Assembly (NCBI GenBank): GCA_002839185.1
Contig: PGXO01000001.1
Span: 340,549-404,548 of the forward strand
Direction: 5' to 3'
DNA length: 64,000 nucleotides
Source of the DNA: Synergistetes bacterium HGW-Synergistetes-1
GTDB taxonomy: Bacteria > Synergistota > Synergistia > Synergistales > Synergistaceae
Of this stretch, positions 8,941-17,802 are shown in pieces. Both the position numbers and the translations under genes were made by a program. Below the pieces are notes generated by a model. The model did not search any database, was not told the DNA's origin, and saw only the letters and a program-made list of their open reading frames with translations. How positions within the stretch are numbered: position 1 is the stretch's first letter; each line of letters opens with the position of its first letter.

Positions 8941-10369
8941 TGCTTTCTGCCTTTTCCCGGTTTAATGAAAACATCTCTCTGAATCCATCAAATATCCACT
9001 TTTCATCCTTTTCTGAAAGGGTGCGCACATGGAACAATAATCTGTCTTCACTAGCTCCTGTAATTACCGGAACACTGAGGAGCCTCAGCTTTTCTGCAAG
9101 CTTCCCTGTACTGCCAAGTTCTGGAAGTTTAAGTGAAACAGCATATCCGGGCAGTTCAGAACCTGGAAAAGCTCCGCCGCCAACTGTATCATTTACCGGA
9201 ATTACATCAAGAAATACTGAGCGAAGTCTGGTCTTGCCCAAAAGGCCTGAAAGCTTCCTTTTGAACCTCTTTGCCTGCCTCTTCATATCTTCGGCATTCC
9301 TGTTTATCATCCTAAATGTCGGGATAGATCCCGTCTCTCCCTTGAGATAGAGCCTCAGCGTAGCCTCAAATGCTGCAAGAGTCATCTTGTCCACTCTTAA
9401 TGCCCTAAGGAGTTGATGTTGTCTTAATTTATCCACCAGACAGGCAGATCCTGCAATAACACCTATCTGGGGTCCTCCAAGAAGCTTGTCTCCTGAAAAA
9501 GTGACCAGGTCTACACCGGATTCAATGCACTCTTTCACAGTCGGGTCACCTTTTAATGCCGGCCCATCCATCTTGACCAACATCCCGCTTCCCAGGTCTT
9601 CCATGAAGACAAGATCATTAGCATGCGCCATCGTGGCAAGTTCTTCCCTGGGAACAGAGGAGGTAAAACCCTGGACTGAAAAATTTGAAGTATGCACCTT
9701 AAGTATCATTGCAGTCTCTTCTGTTATTGCACTTTCATAATCTCGCAGATGTGTCTTGTTTGTAGTACCGACTTCGACCATCCTGCTGCCCGAAAGTGCC
9801 ATTATTTCCGGTATCCTGAAAGAACCGCCTATCTCTACAAGTTCTCCCCTTGAGATCACTGTTTCCTTATCTTTTGCAAGGGCTCCGAGAGAGAGTATTA
9901 CAGCCGCCGCATTGTTGTTGACCACTATTGCCGCTTCTGCTCCGGTCAGACGGCAAAGGAGCCACTCTACGTGGTCGTTCCTGTGCCCCCTTGATCCGGT
10001 TTCCGGCGAATATTCCAGTGTGCTGTAGTTCGCCGCAACGCTGTTTACAGCATCAACAGCTTCTTTTGCTAGAAGGGCCCTGCCCAGATTAGTATAGAGA
10101 ACGACTCCGGTAGCATTAACCACCGGCCTCAGGCTTTTATGCGCTCGGGTTTTCAGCCTTTTTTCGGCTTCAGCAGCGATTTTTCCTGTGTCAAAAGCCG
10201 CGTCAGGATCTTTGAATATTTTCTCCCTTTGGTCATCGAGCACTCCTGAAATGACTGATTTTACTGAATCACGGCCTATTTCAGCTTCGTATTTCCCGAT
10301 CCAGGGCATTGAAAGGATCTTGTCCATTGATGGTATATTGCGCATAGCGTTCTGGATCTTTTCTTTCAA
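8933..10369 (-). CDS. selA: L-seryl-tRNA(Sec) selenium transferase
   Basis: This PLP enzyme converts Ser-tRNA(Sec) to Sec-tRNA(Sec) using selenophosphate, in a large ring-shaped complex. The 478-residue length is typical. The PLP lysine is in [11 protein letters not shown] at residue 295. Other conserved blocks are [14 protein letters not shown] and the TTNKTHL region. The start is a TTG at 10369 with GGAGGGG six bases upstream. No ATG gives a better fit. It is the first gene of selA-selB, read from a near-consensus promoter that lies over the 3' end of hemW. Its presence implies real selenoproteins in this genome; none was recognised here. Confidence 0.96.
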   Translation of the reverse strand: MKEKIQNAMRNIPSMDKILSMPWIGKYEAEIGRDSVKSVISGVLDDQREKIFKDPDAAFDTGKIAAEAEKRLKTRAHKSLRPVVNATGVVLYTNLGRALLAKEAVDAVNSVAANYSTLEYSPETGSRGHRNDHVEWLLCRLTGAEAAIVVNNNAAAVILSLGALAKDKETVISRGELVEIGGSFRIPEIMALSGSRMVEVGTTNKTHLRDYESAITEETAMILKVHTSNFSVQGFTSSVPREELATMAHANDLVFMEDLGSGMLVKMDGPALKGDPTVKECIESGVDLVTFSGDKLLGGPQIGVIAGSACLVDKLRQHQLLRALRVDKMTLAAFEATLRLYLKGETGSIPTFRMINRNAEDMKRQAKRFKRKLSGLLGKTRLRSVFLDVIPVNDTVGGGAFPGSELPGYAVSLKLPELGSTGKLAEKLRLLSVPVITGASEDRLLFHVRTLSEKDEKWIFDGFREMFSLNREKAESSD

Positions 10370-10475
10370 GGAGAACCCCTCCTGCCGGCTGATAAAAAAA
10401 TATAAGATCTAAATATCAAATATAAATACTGCTGTTGCGTACAATAAAAATTATTCCCAGTCATCTTCACTAAAC

Positions 10476-10503
10476 ATTATAAAGTACACCGGGTAAGAAT
10501 CAA
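10476..10503 (-). promoter_or_regulatory. Sigma-70 type promoter of selAB
   Basis: TTGATT (10498-10503) and TATAAT (10476-10481) are 16 bp apart on the minus strand. The -35 box overlaps the hemW stop codon. Transcription would begin near 10468, giving a leader of about 100 bases before selA. Confidence 0.75.
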
Positions 10504-11642
10504 ACCAGTTCAGACCAAATCATGTTTGCGACCCTCATGCCTTTTGATGAGAGAGAGATCCTTTTTTCGGAAATATCGTAAAGGTCTTCAGTAAACCGAC
10601 TAAGTTTTTCAATTATCTTCTTCTCTTCCAAGATTCCGTACTTATTGGAAAATTCTTCCCTGTCAATTCCTTTTGACATCCTCAAAGCAAGTACCGCTGC
10701 TTCCGACGCCTTTCTTTCTCCAAATAGCCTTTCGCCTGAAGCTATCGAACTGCCGCCCTGATCAAGCGACCTGGAATATTCAGTGATCCCGGATATATTT
10801 TTGTATCGCCAGCCCTTAAGAAAGCCTGATGCGCCCGGACCGACCCCGAGATACTCCCCTTCTTCCCAGTAGTTGATATTGTGCCTGCTCTGATGCCCCT
10901 CTTTGGCAAAATTTGCAATTTCATACTGATTATAACCTTTTCGCGGCATATACCACTGGGCCCACCTATATGGCAAATAACCATCAGAAAGATCCTTTTC
11001 GGGCATTGACTCCCAAAGAGTACCGGGTTCCAGCGTAAGCTGATATAAAGAAATATGGTCTATTCCTGACTTTACCGCCTGGCTGAGGGTCCTCGACCAA
11101 TTTCTGAAGGTCTGTCCAGGAAGTCCGAACATGAAATCTGAGTTGACAGAAAAACCTGATGCAAGGGATGCGGATATCGCTTCGTATGCCTGAGCGGCGC
11201 TGTGAAGCCTGCCCAGCTGTATCAGCTCGGCATCATCAAAACTCTGGGCTCCGATGCTTACCCGTGAGACCCTCCAGTCCCTCCAAAAGAGCAGATGATC
11301 AGCCCTTAAGGAGTTTGGATTAGCCTCGACAGTAACCTCTGCACCCGGCTCAAATATGAAATGGCTGTCTATTATCTCAGCCAGCCTGAGCCACTGAGGT
11401 CCGGTGATAACAGTAGGAGTGCCTCCGCCTATGTAGCATGTAGAAAGGGATGGTTTTCCTATGCGTTTTTCCCACCACTCGAGCTCTTTACTCAGCATTT
11501 CAAGCCACAGATCCCTCTCTCCCTCCGAGGGGACCTTGCTCTCAAATGCACAGTAAGGGCATTTTCTCTCGCAAAAAGGGACATGTATGTAAAGAGAGAG
11601 CCCCCCTGCGGGAGGCTCAAAAGGGTTCATGCTTTGGGTCAT
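10500..11642 (-). CDS. hemW: HemW-type radical SAM heme chaperone
   Basis: A radical SAM protein of 380 residues in the oxygen-independent coproporphyrinogen oxidase superfamily. The cluster motif is CERKCPYC (Cys 24, 28, 31), followed by GGGTP and the VEANP block typical of this family. It is about 75 residues shorter than HemN and resembles HemW, which binds heme and is thought to deliver it to respiratory enzymes. True HemN activity is less likely. The ATG overlaps the lepA stop by one base (TAATG), and lepA-hemW is a common pair in bacteria. The gene ends inside the selA promoter. Confidence 0.92.
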   Translation of the reverse strand: MTQSMNPFEPPAGGLSLYIHVPFCERKCPYCAFESKVPSEGERDLWLEMLSKELEWWEKRIGKPSLSTCYIGGGTPTVITGPQWLRLAEIIDSHFIFEPGAEVTVEANPNSLRADHLLFWRDWRVSRVSIGAQSFDDAELIQLGRLHSAAQAYEAISASLASGFSVNSDFMFGLPGQTFRNWSRTLSQAVKSGIDHISLYQLTLEPGTLWESMPEKDLSDGYLPYRWAQWYMPRKGYNQYEIANFAKEGHQSRHNINYWEEGEYLGVGPGASGFLKGWRYKNISGITEYSRSLDQGGSSIASGERLFGERKASEAAVLALRMSKGIDREEFSNKYGILEEKKIIEKLSRFTEDLYDISEKRISLSSKGMRVANMIWSELV

Positions 11643-13453
11643 TATTTATCCTCTGATTTTGTGACATCCATGAATGCAAGGAAGGCTTCCTGCGGGATTG
11701 AGACCCTTCCGACCTGTTTCATGCGTTTTTTCCCCTCTTTTTGCTTTTCAAGGAGTTTCCGTTTTCTGGTTATATCTCCTCCGTAGCACTTGGCAAGAAC
11801 GTCTTTCCTTACTGCTTTTATGTTCATCCTTACAATGACTTTTTTCCCTATCGCAGCCTGTACAGGTATCTCAAAAAGCTGCCTTGGGATAAGCTCCTTA
11901 AGCTTTCCTACAACTGCATGCCCCCTGTGGTAAGCCTGGTCCGTGTGGCATATGAAGGAAAAGGCGTCTACAGGCTCATCCTGGAGAAGGAGGTCGACCT
12001 TTACAAGGTCGGCTGCCCTGAAACCTATATGGTCATAGTCAAGCGATGCATAGCCTTTTGTGCTGGATTTCAGTCTATCGTGGAAATCAAGTATAAATTC
12101 CGCCAAAGGCATGTCGTATGTAAGCCTGACTCTTTCCGGAGTTATGTAGTCCATACCGACATACGTACCTCTTTTTTCCTGGCATAGCTGCATCGCTGCT
12201 CCCACAAACTGCTCTGGCATAAATATCGTCAGCTTTATGTAGGGTTCCCTTATCTCTTCGATCTTTACCTGGTCAGGAAAATCTGATGGCTTATGAGCTT
12301 CGATTACGCTTTGGTTGGTCAGCACAATTTGATATACAACGTTTGGAGCTGTGGCAACAAGGTCTACCCCAAATTCTCGGCTCAATCTTTCTTTTGCTAT
12401 CTCCATGTGCAGAAGCCCCAAGAATCCACAGCGGAAACCAAACCCAAGCGCAGCGGAATTCTCCGGCTCAAAGCTAAGAGCTGAATCGTTTATCTGCAGT
12501 TTTTCAAGAGCTTCCCTCAGCTGGTTAATATCTTCCCTTTCAACGGGGTAAAAACCACAGAACACAACAGGTTTTACTTTCCTGTAACCAGGCAGCGGGC
12601 TTGCTGCTGGACGCCTTGACTCTGTTATGGTATCCCCTACGCGCGCCTCGTCTATCGTCTTTACGCTTGCCGCCAGATATCCGACTTCTCCGGGGCCAAG
12701 CTCAGAAACCTTGACCATGTCCGGCCTGAACATCCCCACTTCGTCAAGTTCATAGTCACGCCCAGTGGACATGAATCTGATATTTTTCCCGGCCTGGAGG
12801 GTTCCGTTGACCACCCTGACATAGCATATGACACCTTTATAGTTATCATAGACCGAATCAAAGATAAGAGCCTGCAGAGGCGCATCGGGGTCGCCATTCG
12901 GAGGCGGCACATCACGCACTATTCGCTCCAGAAGATCCGCTATGCCCTCCCCGGTCTTTGCGCTTACGCTAATGGCGTCGGCTGCGTTTATCCCGATGAT
13001 ATCCTCTATCTCTTTTTTTACTCTGTCAGGCTGTGCAGAAGGAAGGTCTATCTTGTTTAATATCGGGATTATCTCAAGGTTAAGATCTATCGCGAGATAA
13101 CTGTTGGCAACAGTCTGAGCTTCTACACCCTGTGCTGCATCCACTACCAAAACCGCTCCCTCGCACGCTGCAAGTGAGCGGGAGACCTCATAAGTGAAAT
13201 CGACATGACCCGGAGTGTCTATCAGGTTCAGCACATATTCCTGTCCGTTCTTGGCTTTGTAGTTCATTCTTACAGGGACAAGCTTGATCGTTATGCCCCT
13301 TTCTCTTTCGAGATCAAGCATGTCAAGCAGCTGGGCCTTCATATTGCGCCCTTCTATCGTACCTGTCTCTTCCAGCAGTCGGTCTGCCAGCGTTGATTTT
13401 CCATGGTTGACATGGGCTATTATGCTAAAATTGCGAAACTTGTCGAGAATCAT
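11642..13453 (-). CDS. lepA: Elongation factor 4 (LepA)
   Basis: EF4 is a ribosome-bound GTPase that can back-translocate or remobilise stalled ribosomes. It has 603 residues from the ATG at 13453, which has AAGGAG at good spacing; frames open further upstream lack that support. The EF-G-like domains are present: switch region [18 protein letters not shown], and the LepA-specific C-terminal domain ending near PQEAFLAFM. One oddity is the P-loop AHVNHGKS, where residue 16 is Asn (AAC) instead of the Asp normal in LepA and EF-Tu. It is the first gene of lepA-hemW. Confidence 0.96.
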   Translation of the reverse strand: MILDKFRNFSIIAHVNHGKSTLADRLLEETGTIEGRNMKAQLLDMLDLERERGITIKLVPVRMNYKAKNGQEYVLNLIDTPGHVDFTYEVSRSLAACEGAVLVVDAAQGVEAQTVANSYLAIDLNLEIIPILNKIDLPSAQPDRVKKEIEDIIGINAADAISVSAKTGEGIADLLERIVRDVPPPNGDPDAPLQALIFDSVYDNYKGVICYVRVVNGTLQAGKNIRFMSTGRDYELDEVGMFRPDMVKVSELGPGEVGYLAASVKTIDEARVGDTITESRRPAASPLPGYRKVKPVVFCGFYPVEREDINQLREALEKLQINDSALSFEPENSAALGFGFRCGFLGLLHMEIAKERLSREFGVDLVATAPNVVYQIVLTNQSVIEAHKPSDFPDQVKIEEIREPYIKLTIFMPEQFVGAAMQLCQEKRGTYVGMDYITPERVRLTYDMPLAEFILDFHDRLKSSTKGYASLDYDHIGFRAADLVKVDLLLQDEPVDAFSFICHTDQAYHRGHAVVGKLKELIPRQLFEIPVQAAIGKKVIVRMNIKAVRKDVLAKCYGGDITRKRKLLEKQKEGKKRMKQVGRVSIPQEAFLAFMDVTKSEDK

Positions 13454-13480
13454 CGATGTCACTCCTTCAGTCAACAGTAT

Positions 13481-13510
13481 ATTTTAGCCGAAAAAGCACC
13501 ATTTTATCAA
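13481..13510 (-). promoter_or_regulatory. Promoter of lepA-hemW
   Basis: TTGATA (13505-13510) and TAAAAT (13481-13486) are 18 bp apart on the minus strand, about 30 bases upstream of the lepA start codon. Confidence 0.65.
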
Positions 13511-13583
13511 TCATTCTTTTTGACGATAGACAATATTGCAAAAGAGATTAAGCTAATCAAATCAATTAAAAGGGGCGATCAGA

Positions 13584-14690
13584 TTGGACCGTAAAAAGCT
13601 GAGTATTTTAACAGTCATGCTATTTCTTACACTTGCAATACAGATCCCTGCTTTTGCGCAGGATTGGCCGATGTTTCGTGCTAACAGCCAAAGGACCGGA
13701 AATGTCGATAATAATACAGCCAAGGTCGATTTTACAGGCAGAAAAGATTGGACTGTAAAGATCCCTGACGCGGTGAGATCTTCTCCTGCAATATTTAAGA
13801 GCTCAATAATTTTTGGCTCCAACAACGGTAACGTTTACTCCATGGATCTCTATTCAGGGAAAATAAACTGGACCTTCCTCACAGGCAACTGGGTGGTATC
13901 TTCGCCTGCGATCATTGACGGCAAAGTTTTCGTTGGAAGCTACGACAGCCGGATGTACTGTCTGGACGCCGAAACAGGAAAAATGATATGGAAGTTCACC
14001 ACTCACAACAGTATCCATTCTTCACCTGCAGTTGCAGACGGTATGGTCTATTTCGGATCTAACGACGGATTTGTCTACGCCGTCGATATAAAAACAGGGT
14101 GGCAGAAATGGAGGTACAAGACTGAGCGTGCAGTTCAGGGTTCTCCTGTGGTCTCAGGCGGAGTGGTATACGTAGGGAATAACGAAGGCAAGCTTTTCGC
14201 TATTGACGCAACATCAGGAGCACTCAAATGGCGTGCTGTTGTTGGCGGACCTATCGTTTCAGCACCGGCTGTTAAAGATGGGCATCTCTACTTCACAAGC
14301 CAGGACGGCAAGATATACTGCGCAAGGATCAAACACCAGGCTGTAATATGGAACTATGACTCAAAAGCGCAGATAGAAACATCCCCTCTTGTGGAGGATG
14401 GAAATGTCTTATTCGGGAACATCAAGGGATGGGTGACCTCCCTTAACGCCATGACCGGATCTTTGGTGTGGAAATACAAGGCGAATGAATCGGTATATTC
14501 TTCACCTGCAGCATTCTCAGGAAAAATATTTTTCGGGACCAACAGCAATGTGCTCGTATGCCTTGACGGAAAAACCGGAAACGTTGTGTGGAGAGCTCCA
14601 TTTGACGCTGATGTCCTTACAGCCCCTGCCATTGCAGAAGACCGGATCGTAATTACTGGGGCTGATGGGAAGGTTTGCACCCTTAGATAG
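13584..14690 (+). CDS. Exported PQQ-like beta-propeller repeat protein
   Basis: A secreted protein of 368 residues with a signal peptide (basic start, hydrophobic core, cleavage after AFA near residue 25). The mature part contains eight repeats of the pattern SSPAI, GxVxxGS, GxVYxLD, TGxxxW, as in PQQ-dependent dehydrogenase and BamB propellers. Propellers of this type bind ligands or proteins; the catalytic residues of PQQ dehydrogenases are not evident, so an enzyme role is not supported. The start is TTG at 13584 with AAGGGG nine bases upstream. It is divergent from lepA and stands alone, and its stop codon touches the first hairpin of the repeat locus downstream. Confidence 0.88.
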   Translation: MDRKKLSILTVMLFLTLAIQIPAFAQDWPMFRANSQRTGNVDNNTAKVDFTGRKDWTVKIPDAVRSSPAIFKSSIIFGSNNGNVYSMDLYSGKINWTFLTGNWVVSSPAIIDGKVFVGSYDSRMYCLDAETGKMIWKFTTHNSIHSSPAVADGMVYFGSNDGFVYAVDIKTGWQKWRYKTERAVQGSPVVSGGVVYVGNNEGKLFAIDATSGALKWRAVVGGPIVSAPAVKDGHLYFTSQDGKIYCARIKHQAVIWNYDSKAQIETSPLVEDGNVLFGNIKGWVTSLNAMTGSLVWKYKANESVYSSPAAFSGKIFFGTNSNVLVCLDGKTGNVVWRAPFDADVLTAPAIAEDRIVITGADGKVCTLR

Positions 14691-15265
14691 CGGCGCTTTA
14701 TGCGCCGCGTTAAACTGCCTGGAAATTTCGTCCAGGCGGGAAGCTGCGACAAAAACGGTCGCGGGAAGCAGTTGGGAAGCAGTTGTTTAAGGCAGGCGGA
14801 ATTTGTGGCTTTTCAAGCCGCGGAGAATTTGCCGGGTGATTTATCCGGCGGAGAATTTGCGACATGGGGCGTCGCGGTGAATTAGACCTTGTGCCACATT
14901 CACGTCGTCCCCGAATGCCCCGGTCGGATCCAGCCTCTCTAGGTTCTTGCTATGACTAGCATTTTAAGACCCCAACAAAAGCCGCTGGATTCCCGATTGT
15001 ATCATTCGGGAACGACGGAGATTAGGGCAAATGCCTGGGATGACCGACGGTTTTGAACCTCCGCGGACCTTGGCCGCAATTCTCCGCGATGCGAAGCGAG
15101 CAAATTCTCCGCAGCCCAGAGGCTGCAAATTCTTCGCGGCATGGTCCACGCCGCAATTCTCCGACCCTGACCCTGGCTCCTACGATTGTTTGACTATAGT
15201 TTGACCGGTTTCACAACTGCTTCACTACGGCTTCACGCGACTGATCCCGTCGCAGCTTCACAATT
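14691..15265. repeat. Inverted pair of hairpin arrays around a MITE-like core
   Basis: No gene is visible in these 575 bases. The left array (14691-14883) and right array (15059-15261) are strings of short hairpins joined by a conserved linker. On the left the linker reads CGGAGAATTTG or a close variant (14797, 14821, 14849, 14875). On the right it is the complement (15078, 15101, 15126, 15154). Linkers recur every 23-28 bases. The stems between them differ (GCCGG/CCGGC, GCGAC/GTCGC, GCAGCC/GGCTGC, GCGGC/GCCGC) but each still pairs. An outer 49-base block, 14738-14786, matches the complement of 15213-15261 at 39 positions, with five of the ten mismatches in a 7-base loop. The first hairpin (14691-14707) may end the propeller gene. 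Confidence 0.8.
14904..15016. mobile_element. MITE-like element, about 113 bp, no ORF
   Basis: The ends are imperfect terminal inverted repeats of about 30 bases: GTCGTCCCCGAATG to ATCCAG (14904-14933), and CTGGATTCCCGATT to GAACGAC (14985-15016). Their style (GTC-rich end, CCCG core, GGATCCAG/CTGGATT inner end) resembles dispersed palindromic repeats found in many bacteria. A further half-copy, GGGATGACCGACGG, lies just outside at 15037-15050. It has no coding capacity and would need a transposase in trans. Confidence 0.6.
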
Positions 15266-15275
15266 GAAGACGCCC

Positions 15276-16553
15276 CTATTTGCCGTTTAGCATAAAAACA
15301 GTTCTATACAACACGCCAAATGCAATACCCATCGCATTCTCGTCAAAATCAAAATGATCATTATGGTGCCCGGCTTTTGTATCAGCGCCTATGCCTATGT
15401 AGGTGGCCTTTCCGCCGTTGTCCTGGACTTTTTTCATCATCCAGCAGGCGTCATCGCTTCCTGCCATTGGCTGTATCAGGTCAGTGCTGTTTACTCCGCA
15501 GACAGAGGCTGCAACCTTCATTACGATTTTTGCAAGGTCCCTGTCACTGCTGGCACTTATCGCTTCACCGCATTTCTGCGTTGTGAGTTTGACATCGTAC
15601 ATCTCCGCCGCACCGTGGAGTATTCTCATAACTGCCCGGTAAATGTATACTGCCGCATCTTCTGTGGCGCCCCTTGTCTCTATTTTCATATGTGCTTTCG
15701 GGGGGACAACGTTTCTTCCGTCTCCGGCATTAAGCACCCCGACATTCGTACGAGTCAGACCGTCCGGAGAGGGAGCAATACCATGGATGCTGAGTGCTGC
15801 CGAGGCGGCTGCCAGAAGGGCGTTTTTGCCTTTTTGCGGTTCCGCACCTGCATGTGCACCCACGCCCTTATAGTCCGCGTCAATTTTTGTAGAATAGAGA
15901 AAACCGTCTGTTCCTCCAAAAATTGTTCCCGTTGGATTGCCCAGTCCCAGATGGAGGGTAAGGAAGTAGTCTACGTCATCAACTGCTCCGGACTTTACAA
16001 AAGCATATCCGCCCCTGGCCCCTTCCTCCGCAGGCTGGAATATGAAGCGAACTTTGCCTTTCAGCGAAGACTTCTCAGAAAAGAGCTCTTCTGCAAGGGT
16101 CATTCCTACAGCTGTGTGGCCGTCGTGGGCACAGGCGTGCATGCAGTTGGGGTTAACTGAATTGAAGCCAAGCTGCCTCGGCAGGTGTGTAGATCCTTCT
16201 GTTTCAGTTGTATCCACGCAGTCAATGTCAAACCTTATTGCAGTTACCGGTCCCGGTCTGCCCGTGTCTATTTCTGCTGTCAGGCCTGTCAGCCCCTTCA
16301 TCTTTTCTATTATCTCCGGAGATGCACCCTGGCTTACAGCTCTTCCTATCTGAGCTTCAATGTCAGCGTTGCGGCCTAGGACGTGCTCCATTTCAACAAA
16401 TTCTCCGGCAAACTGGATGTTCATTCCGACATCTGTCAGTGTCTCTGCTATTTTCGATGTTGTCCTGAACTCGGCCCAGCCAGTCTCAGGATACCTATGG
16501 AAATCACGTCGTCTTTCCACCATTTTTTTAAATACTTTTTCTTCAGAGTACAT
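15276..16553 (-). CDS. M20-family amidohydrolase, AbgA-like
   Basis: A metal-dependent peptidase/amidohydrolase of 425 residues. It matches the layout of E. coli AbgA, a subunit of p-aminobenzoyl-glutamate hydrolase: RRDFHRYPETGWAEFRT at the N terminus, DTGRPGPV, the metal motif HACAHDGHTAVG, QPAEEG with the catalytic Glu, the dimerisation domain NALLAAASAAL, NVGVLNAGDGRNVVP, and the final HHNDHFDFDE. The usual Gly of HACGHD is Ala here. No abgB or abgT is next to it, so the true substrate could be another N-acyl amino acid or small peptide. It precedes lysA on the same strand and its stop lies at the edge of the hairpin locus. Confidence 0.85.
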   Translation of the reverse strand: MYSEEKVFKKMVERRRDFHRYPETGWAEFRTTSKIAETLTDVGMNIQFAGEFVEMEHVLGRNADIEAQIGRAVSQGASPEIIEKMKGLTGLTAEIDTGRPGPVTAIRFDIDCVDTTETEGSTHLPRQLGFNSVNPNCMHACAHDGHTAVGMTLAEELFSEKSSLKGKVRFIFQPAEEGARGGYAFVKSGAVDDVDYFLTLHLGLGNPTGTIFGGTDGFLYSTKIDADYKGVGAHAGAEPQKGKNALLAAASAALSIHGIAPSPDGLTRTNVGVLNAGDGRNVVPPKAHMKIETRGATEDAAVYIYRAVMRILHGAAEMYDVKLTTQKCGEAISASSDRDLAKIVMKVAASVCGVNSTDLIQPMAGSDDACWMMKKVQDNGGKATYIGIGADTKAGHHNDHFDFDENAMGIAFGVLYRTVFMLNGK

Positions 16554-16593
16554 TCGGTACCCCCCTAACCATGTAACTGGCTGCTTAATAATG

Positions 16594-17802
16594 CTAGAAA
16601 TTATTCATCAGGCTTTCCATTGTATCCGCCTTCCTAATAAGCCTGACGGATCCGTCCTCGGCCATAAGGACTTCTGCAGGACGAAGCCTGCAGTTATAGT
16701 TTGAAGCCATCGAATAACCATAAGCCCCGGCATTCTTTACGGCAATTATGTCGCACTCTGAAACAGGTCCAATATTTCTATCCATAGCCAGTATGTCTCC
16801 GCTTTCACATATATTTCCGACAATAGTTGCATTGTTTATGTCGTTGACCGCTTTTTTGTCTGAGAGAACTTCAATTTCATGATATGAATCATAGAGCACA
16901 TGTCTCATCATTACATTGAAACCAATGTCAGTGCCGACGTAATATTTACCGTAGTTCTTTTTTACGGCATGTACGGTCCCAAGAAGAAGTCCGCATTCAG
17001 CTGATATATACCTGCCTGGTTCGCATTTAAAATGGACATTTTGGTTGTCGTATTTATCAAGGAAGAGATCGATCGTCTCAAATAGTTTCTCCGATAGTTC
17101 GCTGAGATCAAGTCTTTTTTCTCCGGGCTTGTAGGGTACTCCGAAACCTCCCCCGAAATCTATGAATTCCAGCCCTGGAAAATTTTCGGCTATCATATCA
17201 AGAAGTGATTTTGCTGCGTCGACATAAGGATCAGCATCCAGGAACAGGGATCCTATGTGCTGGTTTATCCCGATAAGCTTAAGGTCATATTTTTCAACTA
17301 TTTTTTTTACTTCCGGGTAAAATTCAGACTGGATACCAAACTTAGTCTTATGCCCTGCTGTTATGACTTTTTCACAGTGTCCTGCCCCCATACCGGGGTT
17401 GAACCTGACAGCAACACTTCCTCCCGGATCGATCTGGCCGAACTGCTCAAGCTGGGATAGTGAATCAACGCTTACAAGTATCCCTCTCTCGATGCAGTAA
17501 CTCATTTCCTCACATGAAACATTGTTGCCTATATAAAATATCTCTTCCGGAGCAAAGCCTGCGTTCTGCAACACAAAGATCTCTCCAGGTGACATTGCGT
17601 CAGCACCCAGCCCCTCTTCGCGAATGATCTTCAATAAAGAGAGGTTCGTGTTGGACTTCGCAGAAAAACTCGGCTTAATCCTTCCGCGAAAAGCCTCAAG
17701 CAGGTCACGGCACCTTTGTCTCAGGATGCTCTCGCTGTAAACGTATAGAGGGCTTCCGTATTTTTTCAGCAGTTCCTGTGCTGTATCAAATTTCACAAAC
17801 AA
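16594..17802 (-). CDS. lysA: Diaminopimelate decarboxylase
   Basis: This fold-III PLP enzyme makes L-lysine from meso-diaminopimelate, the last step of lysine synthesis. About 402 residues. Motifs: PSFSAKSN with the PLP lysine (about residue 49), GGGFGVPY for phosphate binding, CESGD with the catalytic Cys, and a C-terminal NAGAYGYSMASNYNCR block. A TTG start at 17802 is chosen because GGGAG lies eight bases upstream. GTG at 17796 is an alternative, and the GTG at 17811 overlaps the ribosome site. The start lies inside the end of the malic enzyme gene, so the two are translationally linked. Confidence 0.94.
   Translation of the reverse strand: MFVKFDTAQELLKKYGSPLYVYSESILRQRCRDLLEAFRGRIKPSFSAKSNTNLSLLKIIREEGLGADAMSPGEIFVLQNAGFAPEEIFYIGNNVSCEEMSYCIERGILVSVDSLSQLEQFGQIDPGGSVAVRFNPGMGAGHCEKVITAGHKTKFGIQSEFYPEVKKIVEKYDLKLIGINQHIGSLFLDADPYVDAAKSLLDMIAENFPGLEFIDFGGGFGVPYKPGEKRLDLSELSEKLFETIDLFLDKYDNQNVHFKCEPGRYISAECGLLLGTVHAVKKNYGKYYVGTDIGFNVMMRHVLYDSYHEIEVLSDKKAVNDINNATIVGNICESGDILAMDRNIGPVSECDIIAVKNAGAYGYSMASNYNCRLRPAEVLMAEDGSVRLIRKADTMESLMNNF

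Noticed and set aside
14964..15149. Possible 61-codon ORF on the minus strand inside the repeat locus
   Set aside because: It runs through hairpin stems and inverted repeat ends, has no ribosome site, and its composition is that of the repeats.
14797..15163. CRISPR-like array in the repeat locus
   Set aside because: The conserved part is only 9-11 bases, the spacers are palindromic, the two halves are in opposite orientation, and no cas gene is present.
15276..16553. Plus-strand ORFs of 80-270 codons opposite the AbgA-like gene
   Set aside because: They are antisense shadows of a gene with intact family motifs and show no domain of their own.
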